From Erodium maritimum (taxonomy: Eukaryota; Streptophyta; Magnoliopsida; Geraniales; Geraniaceae), in the NCBI GenBank assembly GCA_963921825.1, contig OY997592.1, positions 62,392,336 to 62,456,335 on the forward strand: a stretch of 64,000 nucleotides of DNA. Reading direction: 5' to 3'. Below the pieces are notes generated by a model. It was not told where the DNA came from. It saw only the letters and a list, made by a program, of their open reading frames with translations, and made no database searches. A program made the translations under genes and the position numbers. Position 1 is the first letter of the stretch. Every line of letters starts with the position of its first letter. This document shows, one piece after another, positions 1 through 11,446 of the stretch.

Positions 1-663
1 CGTCCAAGACGCCCCGAAAAGAGGTTCTCCTTCGGATCATCACCAAGGCATGAAGTAAATTAGTTGAGGTACTGGGGATCAAGGATATCGAACTGGGTAT
101 CTTCGGGTTTTACTTCGAGATGGAGAAATCCCGGGCATGAGTTTAAGATAACGAAGCGTGGTGCTTCGATGGGAGACCACTATTGATGGGTGACCTGAAC
201 ACGATAGCTAGAGAGCCCCCCTGGATAGGATCCAACTATGGGTGTATGCCCGTGACCTCCCTCATTTGGTCCGCACCAAAACCACGAGAGAAACGATTGG
301 TGCAATGATGGGGCTTTCTATCCATGCCCCGTGCTATCAATGAGGTACATGCTGGGGAGGATCAGTCAAGGTTTGCTTCTGGAATCTTGTGGAGCTCCCC
401 CTCCACAGACAGCTCCTGCGTCGTTTTCGGAAATTTCCCGACCCTGTTCGTGTCACTCTTACTTATACAAAACTACTTGTGTTTTGTTATAACTGTGGGA
501 TGATAGATCACATGGTGGCCGAGTGCGACAAGGATGTGGTGGGCACTCCCCGGCTCGACTCCTCGATGTTGGAATTCCATAAAGACCGTCAACGAAAGAT
601 ATATGCCACTAATTGGGATGATCAAGCGTCTCTCAAATCGGTATCCTCGACTTCTGCACCTAA
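1..663 (+). pseudogene. LINE-type ORF1 relic (DUF4283/CCHC knuckle), 5' part
   Basis: The plus strand reads as a decayed nucleic-acid-binding ORF1 of the plant LINE type. Around 220-330 the translation resembles the end of a DUF4283 domain (a WVYARDLPHL-like stretch, then a T-I-G-A-M-M-G-like stretch). At 470-530 there is a CCHC-like knuckle, CYNCGMIDHMVAEC, with the spacing C-x2-C-x4-H-x4-C of zf-CCHC_4. The frame carries shifts, so it is not a gene. The sequence is cut at 663 by the solo LTR insertion and resumes after 3287. A related copy lies at 19503-20934. The left end is outside the window. The link to the LINE ORF1 family is from recalled family features. Confidence 0.6.
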
Positions 664-2429
664 TGTAAGAACCGCCCCGGTCGATCCTGATCGAACCGGT
701 GAAATCTGGCGACAATTGACTTTCCACCGGAAAAGTCAACCGATGACTCCGGGAGTGATTCGGGACCTTTCCGAGACCCAAAAATTTTAGCCGTCATTAT
801 GGTTAGCTTAGTTGGGTCGTTTCCTTTCAATTGGCTATTTTTACGAAAAAGTCAAATTCGGGTCAAACTAAGTTTAATCAATGACTAAACCTAATTAAAT
901 TAATTGAGCTAGAGATATTTTCAGGTTGAGGTAGATCCCACATGGACACATGTCCATGGTGGCTATGGTGAGAAGAAATGGGGGAGAAATGACTCTTTTA
1001 CCCTTAAAATCTTGAACATGAAAGGCAAAGAGGCAATAGGGCATTTAAGACAATTCAAAGGTAGGTTAAAAGCCCTCAATTGAGACACATTTCAGCCACA
1101 TTATAATGTTGGCCGAAATTTAGAGAGGAGAAAAAGAGAGAGGAAGCCATTGAAACTTGGAGAAGAAAGAGAGAAAAGAGAGAGCTTTGAGGTCATTTAT
1201 TCACCAAAAGTTTGGATTCTTCTAGTTTCTTCATCCTCCCTTTATTCCCCAAGGTAATCCCTCAATCTAAACTCGTTTTGGAGAAGATTTGGTTATGGGT
1301 TTGATAGAAAAAGGCTTGAACTAAGTTGGATTTTCCTTAGTTTTGATTTTTGATTTTTAGATGATGATTAATAAAGAGGAAGTGGAGATTGGTGATAGGA
1401 ATCAATTAGTTTTGTGTTTTTTTGATGAAACCCACTTGGGTGTTGGATTGCTGAGGTTATTGGGACTGTTTTGGAGGTTTTTGGGGGATAAAAATGGAGT
1501 TGTGAGGTGTTGTTTTCGTGGAGAAGAAGCTGGAGGAAGGAGAAGGAGGTGTCTGCCCAGACTGGCACGGAACGCCGCACGGACCGGGCTTGATTCCGGG
1601 CCGGAGTGCCGCACTGACCGTGCCAGGTGTCGGGCCGGTGTGCCGCACGGACCGGGCCACGTACCGGGCCGGTGTGCCCCACGGACCGTGCCTGGTGCCG
1701 AGCCGGAGTGCAGCACGGGCCGGGCTGAGTACCGAGCCTGTGGGCCGCCCGGAATGTGCCTTGTTCCGACCCATTTTCCCTTCGGCCCATGTTTTGATTT
1801 TCGGGAGTATTTCAGTTGTTTTCTCGTTAAACCACAATTGAATTAGCATTAATTCTTGGATTGTTTCGTGATCTTAGACGTTGGACCCGAGCCCGGCGGA
1901 GGAGGCTTTTAGGCGTCTCGAAGTGACTAAGTGTTTGGATCGCGATTGAGGTAGAGAAAAGTAGCGAATACCGGTTTAATTGCGGAAAGTTACTAGTATG
2001 CATATAGGACGTTAATAATCGGTAAAGTCTAGAAACGCATATAGGATGTGAATAACTAGTGTACTCGTATTTAAATTATGGGAATTGCCGTGCTATAGTA
2101 TCACATGTGGGCCCCCGGTCGGGTCCTTAGGATTGTGTGTTGATTGTGGTGCTATGAATGATGACTTGTGATGTTTGATATGTGGTTTATACGTGGTTAG
2201 ATTGAGGATCATGATATGGTATGCTCAGTGTGAGATGTTGATATGTATGTCAAGTGTGATATGTTTGGTATGACGTGAACCGATGCTTGTGATATGATCG
2301 GGTGAGTGATAGACCGATGTGATGTGTTCAGTAAGATTGTTTGGTTTGGTGTGTTGATAGTTGACTATGGCATTGTGATATGTTTGATACATTCGTGGTT
2401 GTGATCCGACACGATATGTTTCGAAACGA

Positions 2430-2740
2430 GGTATTCCGGTACGATACCTACACCGAGGGGGTATGCCGGTGTAGGGTATCTAGGCCGAGGGTGGTGTCCC
2501 ACGTACGCGGTCCCCCAAGGCTGAGGTTCCGGCACGATACCTACATCGAGGGTGTATGCCGGTGTAGGGTATCTAGGCCGAGGATGGTATGATTCGTACC
2601 CCGATGTTGTGTGGTCCGGAAAGACATCTAGGACGATGCTGTGTGGTCCGGTATGATGTATTGTGCGCTATCCCCCGATGCTGTGTGGTCCGAGAAGATA
2701 TCTAGGTCGATGATGTGTGGTCCGGTACAATATGGTTGAG
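2430..2740 (+). repeat. Tandem repeats inside solo LTR no. 1
   Basis: Units of the form 'CGATACCTACACCGAGG ... GGTGTAGGGTATCTAGGCCGAGG' occur twice (about 2440-2500 and 2530-2585). They are followed by three shorter 'GATGCTGTGTGGTCCG'-type units to about 2725. The same region of solo LTRs 2, 3 and 5 also holds tandem repeats, but with largely different unit sequences. Confidence 0.75.
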
Positions 2741-2983
2741 TCGGGCTGTGAGATCCGGCGACGTAAGGGACTGCTATACGGGACCTATGCTTGTTTTATT
2801 GTGTGTTGTTGCTTGATGATTGATAATGATGTGATTGAGCGTGGTTATGATTGTGTAAGTGTAGTTTGTGTTATGTGTCTCCTGTGGATATCGTTAGTTG
2901 TTGTGCCTTACTAGTATGCCCTAATTGGATGGTTACCAGTGGTGGTGAGCGGACAACTCATCGCCTTAACTACTTTTTCCTAC

Positions 2984-2997
2984 TGAGCGAAAGCTCA
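2984..2997 (+). other. Conserved LTR hairpin TGAGC-GAAA-GCTCA
   Basis: A perfect 5-bp stem (TGAGC/GCTCA) closed by a GAAA loop of GNRA type, followed by ACCCC and about 20 nt later by a pyrimidine-rich TTCTACAGG. The same arrangement is present in all five solo LTRs of this window. Confidence 0.7.
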
Positions 2998-3287
2998 CCC
3001 CCCTTACTTTACTGTTCTACAGGTTTTGAGCGGGATTTGGTCTAGCGGGAATCTCAAGAGCTTGGGAGCTAGAGAGGGTCTTAGTCTAGTACGGTCTAGA
3101 GACGTACTGTCCTATTGTTACTAAACAACGTTATTACTTGATTTCTGAGCTGTTGACTCATTATGTTGGAATTGTGGGTTTGGATTATTATTTTAAAGTT
3201 TATTTCTTTTAAATTGTCTTTTATTATTTATCTTCTTAGTTCACGTCTCGAGTCCGACCAAAACCAGATTTTGGGCGTGACACCTAA

Positions 3288-3690
3288 GACCCCCTTGTCT
3301 CGAGGCAGGGGCCCGATAGTATCCTCGGCTACTGCACCTAACGGTGCGACCCGCTCTTCCGTTCCTGGTTGGAAAAACTTGGTAATCGGATGACCTCGGA
3401 TAGTGGGAAATCCGACGCCCCGACCCTACTTGGGCACATAGATAGAACTGGACTTGGAGATGGAACTAAGTTTAGTGTTGGAACAAGAACCGGGGGAGTT
3501 AAGAGAGGGTCCAATGGGGAACCTTGAGACAATCAGGACAGGGCGGGCAAGTAGGCCCACATGGAGGAATGAAAGGGATTCAGTGCTTTAGGGACTGGCC
3601 TTAAGAGGGGTCCTTGAACAGAGCTCTGTCTCCTCTTGAAATAATAATTCATAGGTTCGGTTTAATACAACAAATAGAACATAAAGACTA
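3288..3690 (+). pseudogene. LINE-type relic, 3' part
   Basis: This continues the element interrupted by solo LTR no. 1. The stretch at about 3585-3665 (TTCAGTGCTTTAGGGACT, then GGGGTCC, then CATAGGTTCGGTTTAA) parallels 20565-20650 in the related copy, fixing orientation and family. No open frame of note remains. The 3' border is not clear; it fades out between 3650 and 3700. Confidence 0.5.
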
Positions 3691-4342
3691 CACCTTGAAC
3701 AACAATAATTGGTTTCGTCATAGTTTAGTTTTATTTTTAGTACGCCTTTATGGCACTTCCAACACCGGTTGTACCAGATCATTTGTCTCAGAGTTTTTTT
3801 TAAATGACTTTCTGGGACTCTATATAGTCTAATAACTTTTTTTATTCGTAATCAAGGACTTACTCTTGATAGACTCATTTGTAATTGAAACTTAATTTAA
3901 TAACATTACACCTTTCGTCCCCAAAAAAATTACACGTGACATACATATCTTTCAAGTTTCAATTTTCAATCTCACGTTTTTTAAGTAAAATGAAACTGTA
4001 TATTAATGGTCAGAGTTCAAAATACATCGTAGTGCATCAGGAAGAGTTCTTAACCACGGGAGAACAAGTGTTGAATGGGTCTCTCTGGCTAACCAATGAG
4101 CTGCCTTATACGCAGATCTCTTTACAGATTCGAGAGATACCTCTTTTTTAAGCTAATATATTATGGATATCATGAATATTTATATCTATCAGAAACAATG
4201 AAATCTGATCATGAAGGATCATATGAAACAGGACCTGTGCATCCGAGCAGATACAAATCAGAGTTTTACACTTAAGCGAATGAAAAATAATACTCGGCAA
4301 GTATGTGTAACAGAAAATATAATATATATATCAAAAAATATA
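3690..4342. other. AT-rich intergenic stretch, no gene seen
   Basis: AT-rich sequence with only short shadow frames. I see no domain, RNA gene or inverted repeat in it. It ends at the target duplication of the non-LTR element that follows. Confidence 0.5.
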
Positions 4343-4357
4343 TATACAGAAAGGATT

Positions 4358-5561
4358 TTTTTTGAGCGAAAGTTGTTTTCATTAATCAAATGTTTCAATT
4401 ACAATAATGTGCGCCAGAGACTCTCTGACCACCAAGAACAGACATAGAGCACGTAAAATACTCGCAATTATTTTCATAAAATAACCGTCCCTGACGGTAT
4501 TGGATTGGTGCCCCATGGGCTAGGACAGAAGGCGGAGGAAGGTAGAAAAGAGACGGGAGGAGCTGATGGAACTCGACGGTGATAGCGATGACGGGAGGAA
4601 ACACCTCAGACAGGGACCCCTCCCAGGGCCAGTTCTTGAGGCTGCGGGTGGATACCATCTCTCCCGGCTCGGATGTTGAGTCTTTGCCGAGTTTTGTCGT
4701 GAAACTGCCTCTTGGAGTTGCCTCTTGGGAGGTGCTTCACGTAGTGTAAGGGATCCTTTGGTCGGACCAGCACCCGTGTCGGCGTCCGGGGAAAAGGGCG
4801 ACGACGGGGCTGGCATTAGCAGACTATCCATGGCCCCAAAGGTCTCGGGATGTAAGGACCAGGGACCGACCACAACGGCCCCATGTTGGTTATGGATGTG
4901 GGGCCCTAGATCCTCTCCCCGTGCTAGGTGGCGACTGAATCCAGGGCTTTGGTTCGCTGTTCCTTTCGAACTGAGCCAGAGCAAGGTCATGACTCTTTGG
5001 CGTTGACGGCCAAGCGGTATCCAGGTGGGCTAGGGCATCCCAGTCCTCCCGCGAGTCCTGAGAAACAGGCACCCTGCCTTGGTCAGTAGTCGGGGCTAGG
5101 AAAGACCCCTTACTAGGGTCTACCGGCGGTGGATCTGGATGTGTAGGAGGGTGCGGTGGCCTATGGTTTAGCGGTTGGGGGGCCTGATCCGCATCATAGG
5201 GCGCCCAGGGGGTTGGGGGGGGGGGGACTCGGAAGCGGTGAGACGGGTCTACAGAAGAGGGTGCAGTGGGAGGTGACGGTCCAAGGTTCGTCGCGGCCGA
5301 GTGTGGAGGGATCTGGATCGAAATCGAAAAACGCCCTTGGGACGACTCTGACGACGACAACAGAAGAAGAAAAGGGGGAGCAACACCAGGAGTCACAAGG
5401 ACGTCGACCGGTGCGGGAGAGGCGGCTGAGGATCCAGCAACGGAGAAAAGGGGGCTGCTCCATAGCGCGGCTAGGACAGAGAGGAGGCTCTCAGAAATGA
5501 GAGAATTTTTTTTTATAAAATATTGAAAAGTTTGTTTGATCAAGTAGTTATATATATATAA
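4358..5561 (-). mobile_element. Short non-LTR retroelement, minus strand
   Basis: A T-tract at 4358-4363 (A-tail on the minus strand, preceded by CTTTCGCTC) marks the 3' end. A 15-bp target duplication flanks it: TATACAGAAAGGATT at 4343-4357 and TATACGGAAAGGATT at 5562-5576, one mismatch. Inside, the minus strand has a proline/serine-rich frame (5543-4890, 217 codons), followed by sequence without reverse transcriptase. This fits a non-autonomous or 5'-derived LINE copy mobilised in trans. The end CTCAAAAAA is shared with copies at 38.65 kb and 50.7 kb. The frame is probably ORF1-leader sequence, not a host gene. Confidence 0.75.
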
Positions 5562-5754
5562 TATACGGAAAGGATTTGTAAAACATGTGTAGTTTACCGT
5601 AATATTTTACGTCCATTTACTGTTTTGCCAAAATAAATAGTCCTGAAAAGGAGGATATTGCTAGACGAAATAACATAGCGCCGCGGTGAAGCTAGAAAAT
5701 AGAGAGCAGCAGTGAAACCAAAGAGAGACTCACAGTTTTGTGCTGAAGAAAACC

Positions 5755-8256
5755 ATGGAGGCAAAGATCGGGAGCTTTTTTGAGTCGGTGGGCAACTTCT
5801 TCTCCGGCGCCGATCAGATCCCTTGGTGCGATTCTGACATCGTCACTGTATGTGCTCCTCCATTTTCAATGTTTCACTTACGCTAAGCCAGTAAATTAGG
5901 GTTTCCACTACTTGCACTTAATTCTGACCCTGCTCCCTCTTATGCCTTCTCTTTATTTCTAAATCAAAGTTTCCATTTGATTTTGCTCTCCTGTTTCTGA
6001 TTCCTGATCGCGATTTTGTTCAAGCTATATAGAGCTCAGAAAAAAAAAATTGTGCTAAATTTCTTTGAAAAGCTTCTGCTCTTAATTTGTTGCATTTGTG
6101 AAACTTTTCAGCCTATCTTTTTATTATGTGTTTGGTTTGATTATAGAGCTTAGGCACTTCCTACCTCTAGCTGTTAAGGATTTGAAGGTTTTGATGATAA
6201 GTTATATTCAAATGATAATTTTTTTAGAAAGGTTGTGCTCTTAATCTGTTGCATTTGTGATTATTTTAAGCCTATCTGTTGAATATGTGTTTGATTATAG
6301 AGCCTAGACACTTTCTACCTCTAGCTTTTAAGGATTTGAATGTTTATATTCAAATGGAAAAAGAAAGTCAGGTTAACTTAAGCTATGCTAGTATTACTTG
6401 AAGTAAAAAGATGCATGCTCATTTCTGTACATAAGATTATTGAGTTAATGGGTAGAATTTCTAAAGTCTTAATTCAATGGTGGCTTAAGGTCTCTCATTG
6501 TTAGCGGCACCAGCAAGTAGAATATGCCGGGTGGGTTCCATGAAAATGATTAAGCGACTTTAGTATATAGTCATATACTGTATTGCTGTGAAACAGTGCT
6601 TTTATGTGTGTCAATATCATTTGTGTAACCATGTGGCTCATGGTGTGACGATGTGTCATTATTAGCACGTAAAAGTGGTGAATGATGGACTTCGTAGAAG
6701 GATAAAAATGTCCGATGAAGTTATTTGCAGTATTGCGGTGATTATTGAAAAATCATCAAGTAGTTTATATAACTAGTGTTGGTTTATTTTATAATATTAT
6801 TACTTTGGTAAGAGGAATCGAACAAGGATCCTTTTAAGTTTCTCAATTAAAATGAACAAAATAAAGAAGAGATGAAAGTTCGTTTTGGTGCACCTTTATA
6901 AACAATTTTGATAGTCTGCATAATATTTTTTATAAAAATTAGATACGATGGCTGTAAACAGTAATACGCAGGTTTGCAGGCTGGGATGATTATTTTTCTA
7001 TTAATCTGATTCTGAATTTTGCTGTTTTAAGCAACATTGACCATCTTATCTTGAAAATACGGCATCTGTATCTTGTATATGCTTCCTGACCTTGCCTTTG
7101 TTTTAGTATTTTGCTCCCTTTACTTTTTCTTTGATATTTTTTTGCTCCCTTTCCTGTTAAACAATTAGTTCATGGCTATTAATGTGAAATAAGTTAAGGA
7201 GATAATTATAATTGTCAAAGTAATCTCCATTGTTTTAGAGTCTGTTTACAAAGCCTATTTTTACATCCTTTGTCTGTATTCTGGCTGTTTGGGGTGCATT
7301 TCTAGTTATTAGTTCAGATGGTTTAACTGTTTCTATTTCAGGTTCCTTCTTAGTATCATGTTTTGTTTTTGTCTAACTACTGATAACTTGTTGATTGAGG
7401 TAACAGTGAGGAGCAGATTCTTTGGTGCATGCTATCACCTTCCTTTCTTTTTCTTAATTGCAAGTATTATTAATACTCATGTGACAAAATACTAATTGTC
7501 CTTCGCTTAATTTGATTTATTCATTCTTCTTAATTTCTTCTTGATCCTCTTCCTAACCATGAAACGGTAGGGTTGTGAAAGAGAGGTTGCTGAGGCTGAA
7601 AAAGGCTCATCAGATGAGTTCCGAAGCGATTGTCTCATGCGTCTATCTTGGTCTCTTGTTCACTCAAGACGACCAGAAGATGTGCAACGAGGATTAGCTA
7701 TGCTTGAAGGTTAGGACAATGCTGTCGAACTCTTAATTTAGAAGATAGGCACTGCATTGCTTAATGCCGTCTAACTTGACATTTTAGTTTTGACTCGTGT
7801 GCATCTTTGCAGCTACTTTGCCTGCCTCAAGCAGTCCTTTGAAAGTGAGAGAGCAGCTTTATCTTCTTGCTGTTGGATACTATAGAAGTGGGGACTATGC
7901 TAGGAGCAGAGAATATGTGGAGCAGTGTTTGACGGTATGATGTCTTCCATGATTCATTGTTGTCACTATTATCTATACTTTCATTGGTGTGAACAAAGCT
8001 GGAAATACAATCATATTGCAGATGGAACCTGGTTGGAGACAGGCAATGACCCTTAAGAAAGCAATCGAAGAACGGATTAAAAAAGGTAACTACTTGTAAT
8101 TAAAACGGAAGTAATTAGTCTCTTTGACCCGTCATTTAACGTCATTTTTGCTTCAATGTAGACGGTGTAATTGGGATAGGAATTGCTGCAACTGCTGTAA
8201 CTGCTGCTGGACTGTTGGCTGGTGGGATTGCAGCAGCTCTGGCTAGGAAGAAATGA
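5755..8256 (+). CDS. FIS1: Mitochondrial/peroxisomal fission 1 protein (FIS1), five exons
   Basis: Tail-anchored adaptor of the outer mitochondrial and peroxisomal membranes that helps recruit the dynamin-type fission machinery. Coding exons: 5755-5847, 7571-7709, 7813-7934, 8022-8085, 8162-8256, all with GT/AG borders and consistent phase, giving 513 nt and 170 aa, the length of Arabidopsis FIS1A. The N-terminus MEAKIGSFFESVGNFFSG matches the plant FIS1 start. The middle (CEREVAEAEKG..., RLSWSLVHSR, VQRGLAMLE, LYLLAVGYYRSGDYARSREYV) is the TPR-like helical bundle. Residues about 142-166 form one Gly/Ala-rich membrane helix, followed by the basic tail ARKK. Exon 1 to exon 2 is separated by a 1.7-kb intron; the 5' UTR probably starts near 5660. 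No lesion is visible, so I take it as functional. Confidence 0.96.
6069..6360 (+). repeat. Diverged tandem duplication in FIS1 intron 1
   Basis: About 6069-6227 and 6228-6360 are two imperfect copies. Both run through GCTCTTAATxTGTTGCATTTGTG, then GCCTATCT, a TATGTGTTT...GATTATAGAGC block, CTACCTCTAGCT and AAGGATTTGAA, with an offset of about 159 bp. It lies wholly in the intron and does not touch splice sites. Confidence 0.75.
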
Positions 8257-8449
8257 TCAAAACCTTAAAATTCATCTGCAGGCCATGTTCATCCTTTCAA
8301 CACATTTGTATACTTTTCTATACTATGTACCTTTTGGGAGTAACTTTAGCTGGATAATGTCAGTTTTTCTTTTCACAGCTTGCATATGCAGTAACTTGAA
8401 ATACTACTTTGCTCAAACTGGTCTAATGTAAACTTTTTGTTGTGTGAAA

Positions 8450-9774
8450 GCATCCTCATGTGTACAACGTAATCCTTACTCACGCAGTAGTATTGCTTGA
8501 TTTTACAGGGCTATATTTTGATAGATGATTAGCGAAGGTATTGTTTGATTATCTTGATAGTCGATGCTTTGTATTTTGTATAGGATGTGATCATATTTTT
8601 GCTTTGTTAGATTGATTACTATGACATATCAAAGCATCTTTGAGGAAATCTTTTGCATGAAAGTGCATTTTCATGAGAAGTTGTTAGTGTCTTGTTTTAG
8701 TGGATTACTTATTGCATTGGCACTGCCCGACAGTAGGCGTTGAGCACCGAAAATACATTTCATATACAGTGCCGTTGACATATCAAGAAATTTCAAATAT
8801 GAAGATATCATAGTTGCTCAACAGAGAGTTAGCAAGTCCTGTATAAAAATATTTACAATTCACTCCATCAGTCAAAATACAAAAATAAAGCAGTGCTGTT
8901 TATGATTTAAAGATGATAATTTTTAAACAATTTGTATGAGAAAACTGCATATTAATGAAATGATTTTAAAGAAGAAAATGTATTTTGTAAATATCAGAAC
9001 ATATGAAATTAGTAGATCAAGACTTCTGAAATATTTTGTCGAACTGCGACTTTTGTGTTACTATTTTCGTGCAAAGAATAGGTGAAATGTTGAATGGTGA
9101 AGTAGTCGGGAGTCGGGACCCAAGCTAGAGCATCCATCACCAACCAATTCAGCATAAAAGTATGACTAAGTTTACAATTGATCAATATAAATATTAATGT
9201 CAAAACTCTTGATCAAGTCCAAGCCTAAGGGTAAGGAATAAACACCTTAGACACAAACCAAAAATTAAAGCCTAATACACCGTGCTCGTGAGTGGCCCTC
9301 CCAACAATTTCCAATCAACTCAAGTTCAAGCCAAAAATATTTCTCTTAGCCATAAATGATGTTGAGCTCTCATTCTGGCTCTCTCAGGTTCAATAATTTT
9401 AGAGTTTGGATTAGGACCCAATTTTGTTTTTCCCTTTTGCCGTCTGCGGCTCTGCTAAGGAATTATTGGAAGCAGAGGAATCCATGTCAACGCCTACCAA
9501 ACAAATAGAGTAAAGTTCAATATTTTTTGTGTTATGGGATAATGTAAATATACGGGAGAGTTGGAGAAGTAGGTGAATTTAAGGCGTGTCAAACTAAAGT
9601 AGCTGCAAGTCTCTCTCTGCAACTTATCTAGTGCTCTTTGTAGATTCTCCATCTTCTACAGTTTGTGAGCTTGGAATAGGAGCACATTTTCTTGGATTTT
9701 GCCCAATACAGGACAGCACCCAGAAGTGGATAGATCCAAGAGCATGTATGGCGGATAGGGGAGATCCTAAATAT
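8450..9774. other. Intergenic region downstream of FIS1, no gene seen
   Basis: FIS1 3' UTR probably ends within the first 200 bp. The rest is AT-rich, with only short unsupported frames. Nothing recognisable. Confidence 0.5.
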
Positions 9775-9782
9775 CATCCAAT

Positions 9783-10464
9783 CAGTGGCGGATCCAGCTT
9801 TTCGAATGAGAAGAGCACTAAATTTTTTTAATACTAATATATAACGTTAAAATAACTATTAAATTTTTTTTACCAATAATGGCTATTGTTACAATGCATA
9901 ATGTCAAAATTTTATATTTTGAGAATGTTGTAAAACACTTTGTTAATACGCTAAAAAATATTTTTCTCGATGTATACAAACGTACTATCACTTATACATT
10001 GGTATCCTATTCAATTTCCTCTTCTTCTCGTCGGGATTGATGAGTAAGATTTTTTTTTAAAATATCTCTGTATAGCTAGTAATTTTGTAGTTACTCAGAC
10101 TCAAAACTCAAACTGATAATCGTTTCTAACCTTAAACAAGTATAATTAAGCAACATAAATAACAAATTATATAAATAATCACAAAATTTTAAAAATAATA
10201 TAATAAATCTGAAATTTAATTGTATATAATTAAGAAAATAGAAAAAGTATAATTGAAAAAATGGAAATTTATGGAAGGACATTTAAAGAAATTAAGTTAT
10301 AATATTAAAAATAAAATTGAGGAGGGGTATAGAATTAAAAAAATGGAAATTTAAAGAAGATATTTCAAAAAACTAAATAATAAGTTGAATGAATTGGAAT
10401 TTGAGGGGGGGGGGGGGGGGGGGGGGGCACGTGCCCCCCTGGACGTTATGTAGGTCCGCCTATG
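9783..10464. mobile_element. hAT-type non-autonomous element (682 bp), 8-bp TSD
   Basis: Short inverted ends CAGTGGCGGA and (right end, reversed) CATAGGCGGA enclose non-coding AT-rich DNA. The 8-bp direct duplication CATCCAAT occurs at 9775-9782 and 10465-10472, the size made by hAT transposases. A run of 23 G lies at 10405-10427, just inside the right end. No transposase is encoded, so movement would have required a source element elsewhere. Confidence 0.85.
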
Positions 10465-10639
10465 CATCCAATCGTGCTCAAGTGTATTCGGTAAAGTTTT
10501 TAGTAACAGTACTGAATTTACCTATCAACCCTCAATGAGTTTTCAGTTATCGTGTCTGTGACGGTATTTTAGCATCCTATTGGTCAATGAAATCTTTTGT
10601 ACCTCCTCATTTCATATGTTTGTCCTCGTCTATTATATT

Positions 10640-11446
10640 ACGGAAAATGATGCAAGTATGCATAATGTCTGTGATAGTTCTTTCTTCACACACACGAATT
10701 AGTCAGGTAATAGTATGTCAACAGGTCTAAAGAACTCCAAACACTCTTCCTAATTCTTATATTCTTTCTTGCATCGTCTTGATGTGAGGCAATCATTATA
10801 CTTTGTCGACAATCAACGAGATATGTTTTTAACAAACCTATTCCATGGAGGATAAATGCAGTCACATAAATAGTAAGGTAGTTGTAGGTCACACCATTTA
10901 CTACTTAGTCCACACTTGGTTATTCTCCTCGCAATACTTTGATGAACAATATTGGGTCTTTGGGCATATTGATGACGTTGTTTGACCCTACCGTACCAAA
11001 AAGGCATGACATACAACATGTTGGTACACATGATCTCCACCCCCCCCCCCCCAAGTGACTTGTCATTTCCCTGTGGCGGGACAATTATTCCATTGTCAAT
11101 GCATGTAGTCAAGATTTTCAATCATGCTTTGAAAGTCTTGTCTCTCACTAACACATAATAAGCGCCTTATGTCGTTAGAAGTTGGTCACTTCATATAATA
11201 TTCGGAATTCTCAACCACGTCATTGTAAAACCTTTGTAGGCATTCCATGATGGTTATTAAACCTTTTTGTATTGTTTCATCCAACGAATCAATAGATCAA
11301 CCATAAGCTAGCATCGAAGTGAAGCCGCCCATTTATAGTGTGGAAAAAGCCCAGCACACCTCGAATGTCGCTCTACTCAACCATTTCCCTCATAATGTGG
11401 AGAAACAGATGTTGTTTCATCCAAAAGTAATCATGCACAAGTCATA
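10640..11446 (-). pseudogene. Old PIF/Harbinger transposase relic
   Basis: The minus strand reads as a degraded transposase of the same family as the copy at 60793-62830. The stretch CDCIYPPWNRFVKNI parallels VDDIYPTWGRFVKTI there, and the ATGATGCAAGTATGCATAAT block near 10650 parallels 61385-61408. Frames are broken many times and a C-tract (about 11039-11051) interrupts it. It is cut by solo LTR no. 2 at 11447/11452; a continuation beyond 14252 is possible but not recognisable. Termini and target duplication were not found. Confidence 0.7.

Larger units (their letters stand above)
664..3282 (+). mobile_element. Solo LTR no. 1 (Ty3/Gypsy-like), 2619 bp, TSD CCTAA
   Basis: It begins TGTAAGAACCGCC and ends GGGCGTGACA, that is TG...CA termini. 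It is bracketed by an identical 5-bp duplication, CCTAA, at 659-663 and 3283-3287. It holds no gag, pol, PBS or second LTR, so it is read as a solo LTR left by LTR-LTR recombination. Over its first 200 bp it is clearly homologous to the copy at 11452. A GC-rich block with repeated CACGGACCG-type units lies at about 1560-1760 and a second repeat block at about 2430-2740. The short reading frames inside these blocks are low-complexity and should not be called genes. Assignment to Ty3/Gypsy (Tekay-like) rests only on LTR size and end sequence. Confidence 0.9.

Noticed and set aside
1361..1846. 161-codon Arg/Gly-rich frame
   Set aside because: Lies in the GC-rich repeat block of solo LTR no. 1; same pattern in several frames and both strands.
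4890..5543. 217-codon proline-rich host protein
   Set aside because: Enclosed by the target duplication of a non-LTR element, so element-derived.
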